From a virus, in IMG/VR virus record IMGVR_UViG_3300032116_010476, positions 1-64,000 of that record: a DNA stretch of 64,000 bases; one strand, written 5' to 3'. The stretch's first letter is position 1, and each line of letters opens with the position of its first letter. The position numbers were made by a program, and so were the translations under genes. Positions 43,937 through 52,191 of this stretch are shown piece after piece. The notes below the pieces were generated by a model that searched no databases, had not been told where the DNA came from, and saw nothing but the letters and a program-made list of their open reading frames with translations.

Positions 43937-44779
43937 TTAACTATTGAACAAATTGTCAAACGCCTTGGTAAGGTCGTCTGTATTTGTCTTTGCGGCACTA
44001 GCAGTAGGAGACTTGCTGGTTGCCTTTGGAGGCGTAGCAGCTTGAACCGCAGCGGCGGCTGCAACTGGCTGAGTATCATCCTCGTCAACAACAGCGTTGC
44101 TAACGGTCTCAGCAGGAGCATTCTCCGGATTTAGCCAAGAGGTCATAACCTCCTTAAGTTCCTCGTACTTAGGTTCGGGGAACAAATCAAGAATGTCAGT
44201 CTGATTCTTGATCGACTCAATCAACCTCGTATCCTTCGGATCAACAGCGGGTGTAGCGTTAGGCTTCACACGAATTGAAGTTTCGGGATAATTCTTACCA
44301 CTCTCCTCGGCGGTACGGAACTCTACGACGATATCTCGTCCAGAGGCGAGATCGGTAATATCACCGTAATCAGGATCGGCCATAACAGAAAGGATCTCCT
44401 GATAGACCTGCTTTCCGAATCCCCAGAACTTCACACCCTCATGCTCTTCACCACGAACGATGACAGGAGCGAAAGTACGCATCTTGGGTTCCATCTTACG
44501 ACCAGTCTGCCAATCTTCCTTGGAACCAGTCTTCTTGAGTCGATTGCTAAACTCAACGATAGGATCGGGACGATTGAAACTATCCGGAGACAGATAGGTC
44601 TTGTTGTTGATACCGTAATGGAACTTGAGTTCGATGAACGGCGCATCAGGTTGGTACTTATATGGGACGATACGAATTGTTTGCTTACCCGGCTTTGGCT
44701 TCCAAATGAGTTGGGTCTTGGAATTCGTGTTTGAAAGAGAGTTCAAACGGCTCTTAATCTTCGACAAGTCAATTGCCAT
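43937..44779 (-). CDS. 32: ssDNA-binding protein (T4 gp32-like)
   Basis: 280 aa, near T4 gp32 (301). A basic N-terminus (DLSKIKSRLNSLSN) precedes the OB-fold core with FHYGINNKTYLSP, KFWGFGKQVYQEI and DITDLASGRDIVVEF. T4's Cys/His zinc site is not visible. An Ala/Thr/Pro-rich linker leads to an acidic tail ending in DDLTKAFDNLF, the kind of tail that recruits replication partners. Confidence 0.85.
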   Translation of the reverse strand: MAIDLSKIKSRLNSLSNTNSKTQLIWKPKPGKQTIRIVPYKYQPDAPFIELKFHYGINNKTYLSPDSFNRPDPIVEFSNRLKKTGSKEDWQTGRKMEPKMRTFAPVIVRGEEHEGVKFWGFGKQVYQEILSVMADPDYGDITDLASGRDIVVEFRTAEESGKNYPETSIRVKPNATPAVDPKDTRLIESIKNQTDILDLFPEPKYEELKEVMTSWLNPENAPAETVSNAVVDEDDTQPVAAAAAVQAATPPKATSKSPTASAAKTNTDDLTKAFDNLFNS

Positions 44780-44866
44780 AATTGTTTATTTATTAATTGT
44801 TAATTAGTAATTAGCTAACTGTTTGTATCCACTCGGACACACCCACGTGTAACTAATTCTGGTATA

Positions 44867-44895
44867 ACTATAGTACGGATTTCCCAAACTTTCAA
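44867..44895 (-). promoter_or_regulatory. sigma70-like promoter for SSB
   Basis: TTGAAA (44895-44890), 17 bp, TATAGT (44872-44867). It lies about 90 bp upstream of the SSB ATG and overlaps the end of the preceding gene. The leader that follows is strikingly A/U-rich with no Shine-Dalgarno. Confidence 0.65.
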
Positions 44896-45284
44896 CTTAT
44901 AATATCGAAAATTTTGAGGGGAATTATTTTAACTGAGACCTCATTTGTTATAATTAAAGAGTTGTTATAATATTCCCAATTCAACTGGTATGTTTTATCA
45001 AAAACGCCATTATTTTCCTCGGTAATGAGTTTATTCATGGCATTTAAAGTATACAAAGTATTGGTTTGTTTTTTACGATGTATAGAAATAGTGTTAGGCA
45101 GCTTTTGACGAGCTGCCTCACCGTGTAAGATATTATATGTCAGATACAATTCATTGTTATTTTTCTCATTATTGAACACAAAAATCTTATTATTGGATAA
45201 TGTGTAAAATGATTTAATCTGTTCCACCAAGGGTTTGTATTCAGTAGGAACCGCAAACGTACAAAGTAATTGTGTATCTTTCAT
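44892..45284 (-). CDS. conserved phage protein of unknown function, 130 aa
   Basis: The pattern LLCTFAVPTEYKPLVEQI, ELYLTYNIL, IHRKKQTNTLYTLNAMNKLI and QLNWEYYNNSLII matches a small protein I know from T4-like genomes without a name or assigned role. The start is coupled to the previous stop (ATGA). Confidence 0.6.
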   Translation of the reverse strand: MKDTQLLCTFAVPTEYKPLVEQIKSFYTLSNNKIFVFNNEKNNNELYLTYNILHGEAARQKLPNTISIHRKKQTNTLYTLNAMNKLITEENNGVFDKTYQLNWEYYNNSLIITNEVSVKIIPLKIFDIIS

Positions 45285-45958
45285 CTAACAGATAATATTG
45301 TTGTTTTGTGGCTGTCTACATTGTACCACTCATATCCCACCAATTGACCATCGGCATTATACCACCGATTTTTGTTACGAATCCAATTGTGAGTTGCGGC
45401 TTCTTCCAACGTAAATTCAGTCGTTAAGATTTTTTCGACTTCCTCTGCGTCTTTTTCTTTTTGATCGGGGCTTCTTGTGGCAAGATCATCGGTTTGACTT
45501 CCGGTTGAACTTCCACCTTGTCCTTGCATTGGGTCTTGCCCTTGAACTTGTTGATTAGATTGTTGAGCACCTGGCTCAATTTCGATAGGTTTTTCATTAG
45601 GTGATGTTGGTTCTTGTACTGGTTGTGCAGGAGCGTTAAAATCCAAGTTGGTTTGGCCTTTTGTAGGATCCTCTTCAAAATGAGTTCCACGCTTTATCGC
45701 ACGTTGTTTGTATTCCGGGTTCGGAAACGTGACCAATATACCCTTTGAGTTATAAGCTTGTCTCTCTGGGTATTTACCTTCAATAACTTTATTTGCCAAT
45801 TCAACAACTTCTCCTTTTGGAATTCCCATTTCAGAGAGCTTCTCTCTTAGGATATCCATATGATCGTTGTTGAAAATATCAAATATGCCGTCATCAACTC
45901 GTCTATCAAGACAAAGTTCCGACAACAACTCAGAAACATTCTTATAAATCTTTTTCAT
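45281..45958 (-). CDS. hypothetical structural-type protein, 225 aa
   Basis: The N-terminal helical part (KNVSELLSELCLDRRVDDGIF) and a C-terminal domain with NWIRNKNRWYNADGQL are separated by a long Gln/Pro/Gly/Ser linker (about residues 108-165). The linker suggests a tethered virion component. No family recognised. Confidence 0.5.
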   Translation of the reverse strand: MKKIYKNVSELLSELCLDRRVDDGIFDIFNNDHMDILREKLSEMGIPKGEVVELANKVIEGKYPERQAYNSKGILVTFPNPEYKQRAIKRGTHFEEDPTKGQTNLDFNAPAQPVQEPTSPNEKPIEIEPGAQQSNQQVQGQDPMQGQGGSSTGSQTDDLATRSPDQKEKDAEEVEKILTTEFTLEEAATHNWIRNKNRWYNADGQLVGYEWYNVDSHKTTILSVR

Positions 45959-45959
45959 G

Positions 45960-47630
45960 TTATTTCTTTAGATTTACGGATGAGCTGCCTACTTTTGCTA
46001 AAGGCCATACAACTACTCTGAACTTCATAAACATATATTCATCATTACCAAACTTTAATACCGCTGCTTCGTCTGTTCCAGATCTGCAACTAAGAGTTGG
46101 TCGGTATTTCAAAATAGGATCAGCCGCGTCTTTTGGAAGAGGTAGATTTGGATTAAACCAAAGTTGACCACCTTCAGTGGTACTAATCAACAAATGACTT
46201 TCGCTTGTGGCATTTGAAGCGTTTGCTTTAACCCAGTTAATAGAACCAATATCTTTTGGATCACGTGAAGGCATCGTTTCCATATCTTCTGGATGAATTA
46301 CCTTCATTTCCACAGTGGCGTGACTGTGCATCAAAATACTACAATTGTTTTGTCCAAACGGCGCTTTACCTTTAATATCAAAGTCACGTCCGTAAATTGT
46401 TTTACCAGCTATGATTCTGGTTGCTTCACTACCATCCAAGAAATCAAGATGGCCTTCAAACTTGTCACCCATATAGTACAAATACTTCTTACCGGAAGAA
46501 GGCGTGGTTACGAAGTCATAAAACATCTTACGGAAATCTGAAGTTAACCGAGTGTAAAATTCAGCATTTGGACCGATGGTTTCAAGTGCAGATTTTCCAT
46601 TAAGATTTATTACCACTTTATTTTCATCAAACGTGGTCTTCCTTGGGTTAATCAACAATGGTGGAACAGTATAGTTTTTCTTAATTCCATTCAAAAACGT
46701 CATTTTAATACTATCCCACGCTGCTTTTACTTTTCCATCAGTAAACGAATCGTCCAATCCCAACATTCCCGAATACTGTGGGAAATCTACTCTATCTACA
46801 CGTTGTACGAATTGTCTTGGATCAAACTCAGCTCCTTTAAATGAAATCCAAAATACTTCTGAGTTTTGATTACGTAGAGCAATATCTGCTTTATTCTTAC
46901 CAACGATATGAACAGCGTCATCAACTTCAACTCCTGTTGGAACACGTTCAGTCTTATCCCAAAAATGCAATCTGAATGGTTGTTGTTCTGGATTATTCTT
47001 TTTAAACCAGTCGTTTATATGATTAACTGCAATGACTTCCCCGGTTAAGCCAGGTGCGGCTGACTCAATACCCAGAGTAATCATGTTTTTGTGTTCTTTT
47101 GCCAATTTCAAAAACAACATAAGTTGTCCGAAAGTTTTGCTGCCATCTTTAATACCATGTGTGGTATTGATATTAGAAAGACGACGACCACCTTTGACTG
47201 TGGCAATTCTCAATGAACTTGGACTATGAAGTATCTTTAATCCGCCATTATCTTTTCCAATCTGTATCAATTCATTGTAAGTTAACTCCGCTTGTCCACG
47301 GTCTTTTGGAAATAATGTAGCAGGTTTATTACGTGGATCATCCAAATCAAGTGTCTTTAAATCATCGTCATCAAATAATACACGTGATTGTTGAGCAGAT
47401 CCTTTGCCTATAATTTGATTGATCAACGCAATATCATCATTAGATAATCCGGGGTTTTCTTTCTTACTTTCAATTTCGTTGACCAATTTTGGTATTGAAA
47501 AATAAGAAGCATAACCACAATTTTCGATTGCAGTAACCAACAAATCATGATCCAATTTGTCAATACCGCCAGTTTTTGAAAGCACTGAATACTCTAAAAG
47601 TATATCTTTGATGATTTTATCTTTATTCAT
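45960..47630 (-). CDS. large protein of unknown function with possible PD-(D/E)XK-like core, 556 aa
   Basis: The N-terminus has an ILLEYS leader-type helix. A central block reads DDAVHIVGKNKADIALRNQN followed by SEVFWISFKGAEFDP. The spacing of Asp, the strand and S-x-K is like restriction-type nuclease cores. A beta-rich C-terminal half follows. It could be a structural protein or a nuclease; the motif is suggestive only. Confidence 0.45.
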   Translation of the reverse strand: MNKDKIIKDILLEYSVLSKTGGIDKLDHDLLVTAIENCGYASYFSIPKLVNEIESKKENPGLSNDDIALINQIIGKGSAQQSRVLFDDDDLKTLDLDDPRNKPATLFPKDRGQAELTYNELIQIGKDNGGLKILHSPSSLRIATVKGGRRLSNINTTHGIKDGSKTFGQLMLFLKLAKEHKNMITLGIESAAPGLTGEVIAVNHINDWFKKNNPEQQPFRLHFWDKTERVPTGVEVDDAVHIVGKNKADIALRNQNSEVFWISFKGAEFDPRQFVQRVDRVDFPQYSGMLGLDDSFTDGKVKAAWDSIKMTFLNGIKKNYTVPPLLINPRKTTFDENKVVINLNGKSALETIGPNAEFYTRLTSDFRKMFYDFVTTPSSGKKYLYYMGDKFEGHLDFLDGSEATRIIAGKTIYGRDFDIKGKAPFGQNNCSILMHSHATVEMKVIHPEDMETMPSRDPKDIGSINWVKANASNATSESHLLISTTEGGQLWFNPNLPLPKDAADPILKYRPTLSCRSGTDEAAVLKFGNDEYMFMKFRVVVWPLAKVGSSSVNLKK

Positions 47631-47680
47631 GATGACACAATATTTAATAAATATTGCGTCTTACATGAAAACCTTCCTTT

Positions 47681-49024
47681 TTAAATAGATACTGGAGTCA
47701 TGTCATGATAGTTCTTACCAGTATAACACTTTGTTGGAAATCCTTGATTTTCCATTAACCGTATAATCTCCAGTAAAACCCCTTGTTTACCTTCACTCTT
47801 GTGTACATCAAACAACATCGAATCGTAAGTGTACAAAATAGGTTTGGTCTGTTTATCACTAAGATAACGATTTACATCCATCAAACTTTGCATCGAATAC
47901 TCAGTTTCAGACGCTTGAAGAATGTAGTTAAATAACTTGTTTGGATTGGAATCCTTCAAATGATTTGACGTTATGGGACGTTTAAAGATAGGAGTCTCAA
48001 TATACCCAAAGTTCTTGAAGAAATCCCACCGGTGATCAATGTACTCACGGATCTTCGCAAAATACGGAATCTTGAGGTATTCATCAGAGATAGAACCATA
48101 CAATTGTTGGAACGTTAACGTTTTCGACTTCTTCACAAGATCTTCGGAAAGATCTTCGGATTTGAAGTAATATCGACCCAAATATTGATAAATGTTAACA
48201 TCTTTAGGAAAGTCGTATCGAATCAACTTGCCAATAATATGAGGATGGTACGCACTATAATCCAACATCACCAAAACACCGTCATCCCCAAACCTTGATA
48301 CAAAACTCTTACGACATTCGTTTTCCTTGTTCAACGCTGAATAGTTGATACCACCAAAACGATTGCTGGGACGACCAGTTGAAGTAAAAATATTATACTC
48401 GGTATATATGCGGTTATTTACCACCAAATGTTTCTTGTCAGCAAAGTGTTTCTCAAACTCCGTCATATCAACACACAGTCCATGTGATTCAATAGACTGT
48501 AAAGTTTCTATAATCGAAGTATTAACTTTGTGATAAGAATCATCATACGTCTTCTTAATATGAACCTCTACATCTTCACACATGTCAAGAAATCGTGAGA
48601 TGTGATTATTAACAGGTACAATCTTATTCAGTTCAATATGATGATTATACTTGTTTCTAAAAAAGATATGTGACGCGGTGTCATATTCGTCTTGATCAAC
48701 AATATCACCGGATTCAATAAATGATGCCAAAGACAAATCATGAAGGTTGTTTATCTTCAACATATGAAGTACCTTCCGTTTGGAAAAGCAAAAGATACGT
48801 CCACGAACATTATTGAGTTGATCAACAACATCATCTTTTGACACAAACTCTGTGGTGTCATATGTGTTGATATGAATAGTATACCACTTACTACTTGATA
48901 CAACCTTGATCAACACCAAACACGGATCGTTTGACGCTGGATGTCTAAAATCAGACATCGGAACCACATCCAAAATGATGTCTTTCTTTCCAATCTCCGA
49001 TACAATTTTTTTAAGACGATTCAC
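47681..49024 (-). CDS. short family A DNA polymerase-like protein, 447 aa
   Basis: GTG start at 49024 behind a promoter. The C-terminal 250 residues have the pol I palm and fingers pattern. STGRPSNRFGGINYS equals the TGR/N-x-QN region, LVMLDYSAYHP is motif A (D255 = Pol I D705), and KTLTFQQLYG is the O-helix (K301, F305, Y309 = K758, F762, Y766). YTYDSM is motif C (D401 = D882). Changed: R754, E710, H881 and E883 equivalents. The N-terminal 170 residues do not show an intact exonuclease. The phage also has a family B polymerase, so this is a second, possibly repair or translesion, polymerase. It lies among tail genes. Confidence 0.75.
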   Translation of the reverse strand: MNRLKKIVSEIGKKDIILDVVPMSDFRHPASNDPCLVLIKVVSSSKWYTIHINTYDTTEFVSKDDVVDQLNNVRGRIFCFSKRKVLHMLKINNLHDLSLASFIESGDIVDQDEYDTASHIFFRNKYNHHIELNKIVPVNNHISRFLDMCEDVEVHIKKTYDDSYHKVNTSIIETLQSIESHGLCVDMTEFEKHFADKKHLVVNNRIYTEYNIFTSTGRPSNRFGGINYSALNKENECRKSFVSRFGDDGVLVMLDYSAYHPHIIGKLIRYDFPKDVNIYQYLGRYYFKSEDLSEDLVKKSKTLTFQQLYGSISDEYLKIPYFAKIREYIDHRWDFFKNFGYIETPIFKRPITSNHLKDSNPNKLFNYILQASETEYSMQSLMDVNRYLSDKQTKPILYTYDSMLFDVHKSEGKQGVLLEIIRLMENQGFPTKCYTGKNYHDMTPVSI

Positions 49025-49033
49025 TCAACGGTG

Positions 49034-49062
49034 ACGATAACATTAACTTGGTCAAATGTCAA
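49034..49062 (-). promoter_or_regulatory. promoter of the pol A-like gene
   Basis: TTGACA (49062-49057), 17 bp, TATCGT (49039-49034), about 10 nt before the GTG start. Match is good at -35, weaker at -10. Confidence 0.6.
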
Positions 49063-49436
49063 CCTTTAAAACCGTTCAAATAATTTTCACTGATCTTCAA
49101 CGTTAGTCCCGACATGTATTTTTCAGCCAACGCTACCTGTTTACGGTTATACTCGTAAGCACCCTCCTGAATAACTTTACCATTTTTTATAAGGTTTCTT
49201 TCAATTCCAGAAACTTGCCAAGTAATACTTGTCTTTTGATAGATGTTTTCCGGAATAGTTTTAAAGTTATCACCTTTCACTTCCACAATGTCATTGTCGT
49301 TAACCTTTTTTACAAAATAACGACGAGTATATTGAATGCTATAATCAATATCCGCAGATGAAAACAAATACGCCCGTGGAAATACAGACGGTATTATATC
49401 CCCCGCTAAATTAATGTATTTACTAAGTTCAATCAT
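49059..49436 (-). CDS. hypothetical protein after baseplate gene, 125 aa
   Basis: ATG 49436 overlaps the upstream stop (ATGA); a longer frame upstream is not needed. MIELSKYINLAGDIIPSV starts a mixed alpha/beta chain with no known family. It is translationally coupled to the 817-aa baseplate gene, so a tail role is likely. Confidence 0.6.
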   Translation of the reverse strand: MIELSKYINLAGDIIPSVFPRAYLFSSADIDYSIQYTRRYFVKKVNDNDIVEVKGDNFKTIPENIYQKTSITWQVSGIERNLIKNGKVIQEGAYEYNRKQVALAEKYMSGLTLKISENYLNGFKG

Positions 49437-51886
49437 AACTTGACATTCAATCCTTTTGTAGGACGTATACCAGCCGTAATAGTCGTAGTCCACTGTCCAT
49501 TGCTCTGTAAACTGTGTTTCACATCTTCAATCTGAAACAATATATCTTTATCATACGGTTCTGGCAAATTGTCAATTCCGAAAATTTGGAATGTTTTCAT
49601 TCCACCAATGCCAGTAACCGTTATTTCCGCTTTGATTCCCGGTTGTGGAAAGGAGTTAATTGATCCATTTGCTGGATCTTTATCGTTAACTAATAGGGTA
49701 AACAAATCCTTTTCAGTCAATACCAACTTACGAATATACGTCTTTTCTTGACCGTTTTCACGGGTTATAACACCATAGATATACGCTCCATCTTTAACAT
49801 CACGTTCCTTTTTGATTTGATCTCTACGTTTGTCATCCAAACGTTTACGTTCTGCTTCAAGATTCTGATTCTGTTTTGTCAAAAGTTCTTTATCGTATGG
49901 TGTCAAATACGAAGCGTCATTTGTAATTTGAAAAAATCTATCTCTGGTGACGAACCCAAATGGATTCTTCAACGGTACAGATGTTTTGTTATCCTTCGGA
50001 GAATTATACAATACAGTAGTCGCAACCTTATCACTCAACTTAACACTAAAGTTTAGTGCCTGAATATTGTTTCTGCTAGCTCTATTCTTGAAAAAGTATA
50101 AGTAAGGACGTTTATCAGAATTCAATTCTTGTAAACGTTTCAAACTAAAACACTCGGTATCAATAATAGACAATAAAGAATTGGATGGACCATATTGAAT
50201 CAAACTAAACTTCCAAAAACCATTTACTGCCTCTGAAATTTTGTTCAATACAAAGTTCAATATGTCAGTTACCGTTTCAGATTTTTCAATTGCTTTGATA
50301 ACTAAATCTTTATGAATATATAAGTTTTCTAGTTTACCCAGAGTATAATCGTATGATTTGGAAGGAAATTCTACGTCCGCTGGATTTTGTCCACCGTTGT
50401 TTATTCTAAAATAGTTAACGATCTCATTTAGATCTTGACGAGTGTTGCTACCAAATACTGAATCTAATGTTTTATCAGGCTCACTCACTGCAGCTGGATC
50501 TGGACCACTCTTTTGAGTATCAGGAGTATTATAAAATTTTGAATTGCCACGATCTTGAACAGACGGTGAAATATTTGGTGCCTGTGAATTTGGTATCAAT
50601 AACACTTTGCCATCAGTACTAATCATGTTCTTATGTCCACCAATCCATGATGATTTAATATCAACTTGATTAAATGTAGCACCAGTATTGTCAGATACTC
50701 CCTTACAGAATTTGTTAATCAAATCAACAAAAAGTCCCATGGTGATCCAGAACTCATCGTTTGCACCCGAATCAAAACTGTACTTGGTTACGTTATCAAC
50801 CTTTGTACGTGGATCGTTTGACGTGTCCAAATTACGTGGAATGAACACACGTGTTTCTGGCCCCGGCCATCCCGGTAATGGAAACAATGGTGTAGTACCA
50901 TTCAAACCGGTTAATACTGTCTTTGGCAACGATTTAAACTGTTTCTCAATATATCCCTTTAGATCTTGCACCGGTTCTGGCTTTTTATTTCCTTTGTTAT
51001 CCGCAGGTGAGGATGATGCCAAAGCGTTGCTACGTGTTTGTACACCGCTGTATATAAAACTATTACTCTTTACTTCGGTTGTACAATCGTAAGATCCATC
51101 TGGTTGAAGTGAATAATCAAAACTGGTGATGATACCGCAAGTCAAATCATATAGACCTTTACCATCTTCTACAATCAGTTGTTGTTCCAAAGGATCTGTA
51201 TAAATTCCCAATAGACCAAATCCTTTTGTTTTTCTAGGATCATCTGGATCACCGCTTGGGCCAGGCGTTTTATCCGAAGTAGAATCTTTCATTATTGCAG
51301 GACGACCAATATCAGTCAAATTCAACAATGACTGTGGATTATAATGATTCCACCCCCACTCAATAAACATCGAAACACCCGGAGACATTAAATATGGTGT
51401 CATGTAGTTCAAGTGATCTTTTGAATAACACTTCCACTTGATCGTAATTTGACGATACATTGACTTTTGCATCACAGCGTCAACGCTTATTATTCCGGGT
51501 GGTGGAACGTGTTTGTTTATGATACCGTTTGTGGTGTTTTCATTTTCAATAACGTGTGGAATTCCAGACGGAGTAAATCCCAATACCGTTTCGGTTTTAT
51601 TGTAGTCCTTTGGTTCAAATCCGTAATCTTTATAAAAACCATTTGCACCACCAAATACAAATCCTTCTTTGGATCCATATTTTACATCACCAATACCGTT
51701 TGAACACACACGGACCCAACAACGCATCGGTCCTTTGTATGTGTTCCAGTTTCCATTGTCATCCCAACTAGCGACTGTATTGGAAATGAAATTGACTCCA
51801 ACATCACGTTCACGACGTTCTAATTCGTCACGAATGTACTTTGGGAATGGTTGAATTTCAAATGGTGCTACGAATCTGGTAGACAT
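49433..51886 (-). CDS. putative baseplate structural protein, 817 aa
   Basis: MFIEWGWNHYNPQSLL and the repeated membrane-free beta-rich pattern are typical of large baseplate proteins of marine T4-like phages. A charged LEAERKRLDDKRRDQIKKERD stretch (about 665-685) forms a coiled coil. The C-terminus resembles a hub or wedge beta domain. No cell-wall hydrolase motif is seen. The name is from context and general pattern. Confidence 0.55.
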   Translation of the reverse strand: MSTRFVAPFEIQPFPKYIRDELERRERDVGVNFISNTVASWDDNGNWNTYKGPMRCWVRVCSNGIGDVKYGSKEGFVFGGANGFYKDYGFEPKDYNKTETVLGFTPSGIPHVIENENTTNGIINKHVPPPGIISVDAVMQKSMYRQITIKWKCYSKDHLNYMTPYLMSPGVSMFIEWGWNHYNPQSLLNLTDIGRPAIMKDSTSDKTPGPSGDPDDPRKTKGFGLLGIYTDPLEQQLIVEDGKGLYDLTCGIITSFDYSLQPDGSYDCTTEVKSNSFIYSGVQTRSNALASSSPADNKGNKKPEPVQDLKGYIEKQFKSLPKTVLTGLNGTTPLFPLPGWPGPETRVFIPRNLDTSNDPRTKVDNVTKYSFDSGANDEFWITMGLFVDLINKFCKGVSDNTGATFNQVDIKSSWIGGHKNMISTDGKVLLIPNSQAPNISPSVQDRGNSKFYNTPDTQKSGPDPAAVSEPDKTLDSVFGSNTRQDLNEIVNYFRINNGGQNPADVEFPSKSYDYTLGKLENLYIHKDLVIKAIEKSETVTDILNFVLNKISEAVNGFWKFSLIQYGPSNSLLSIIDTECFSLKRLQELNSDKRPYLYFFKNRASRNNIQALNFSVKLSDKVATTVLYNSPKDNKTSVPLKNPFGFVTRDRFFQITNDASYLTPYDKELLTKQNQNLEAERKRLDDKRRDQIKKERDVKDGAYIYGVITRENGQEKTYIRKLVLTEKDLFTLLVNDKDPANGSINSFPQPGIKAEITVTGIGGMKTFQIFGIDNLPEPYDKDILFQIEDVKHSLQSNGQWTTTITAGIRPTKGLNVKL

Positions 51887-51891
51887 AACTG

Positions 51892-52188
51892 TTACGAATT
51901 AAGAGCGGTGTAATTATTTAGTATTGTAGTCACGTTTGTAGGTATACGTAGTTGTAATCCTGCAGGTACCGACAACTTTCCTTTTCCAATATTATTTGCT
52001 TGTGCAATAATCCACCACAACGACGGATTCTTATAATATTTGAACGCCAAGTTATCCAACGTATCAGTTTCGTTGGTCACAACATAAATATCAGACGAAG
52101 TAACTGGTATGATTGGATACAATCTTGTTCCAAAATACCGTTTACCGTCCCATCTCTTCTTTATGTTTACGTTTCTGTCGTATCTCAT
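51892..52188 (-). CDS. 53: LysM-type baseplate wedge protein (gp53-like)
   Basis: 98 aa. The LysM pattern IYVVTNETDTLDNLAFKYY, then SLWWIIAQANNIG, then LSVPAGLQLRIP is complete. Phage tail LysM proteins (T4 gp53) join wedge and hub. It is shorter than T4 gp53 (196) and keeps essentially only the LysM unit. Confidence 0.8.
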   Translation of the reverse strand: MRYDRNVNIKKRWDGKRYFGTRLYPIIPVTSSDIYVVTNETDTLDNLAFKYYKNPSLWWIIAQANNIGKGKLSVPAGLQLRIPTNVTTILNNYTALNS

Positions 52189-52191
52189 ACG

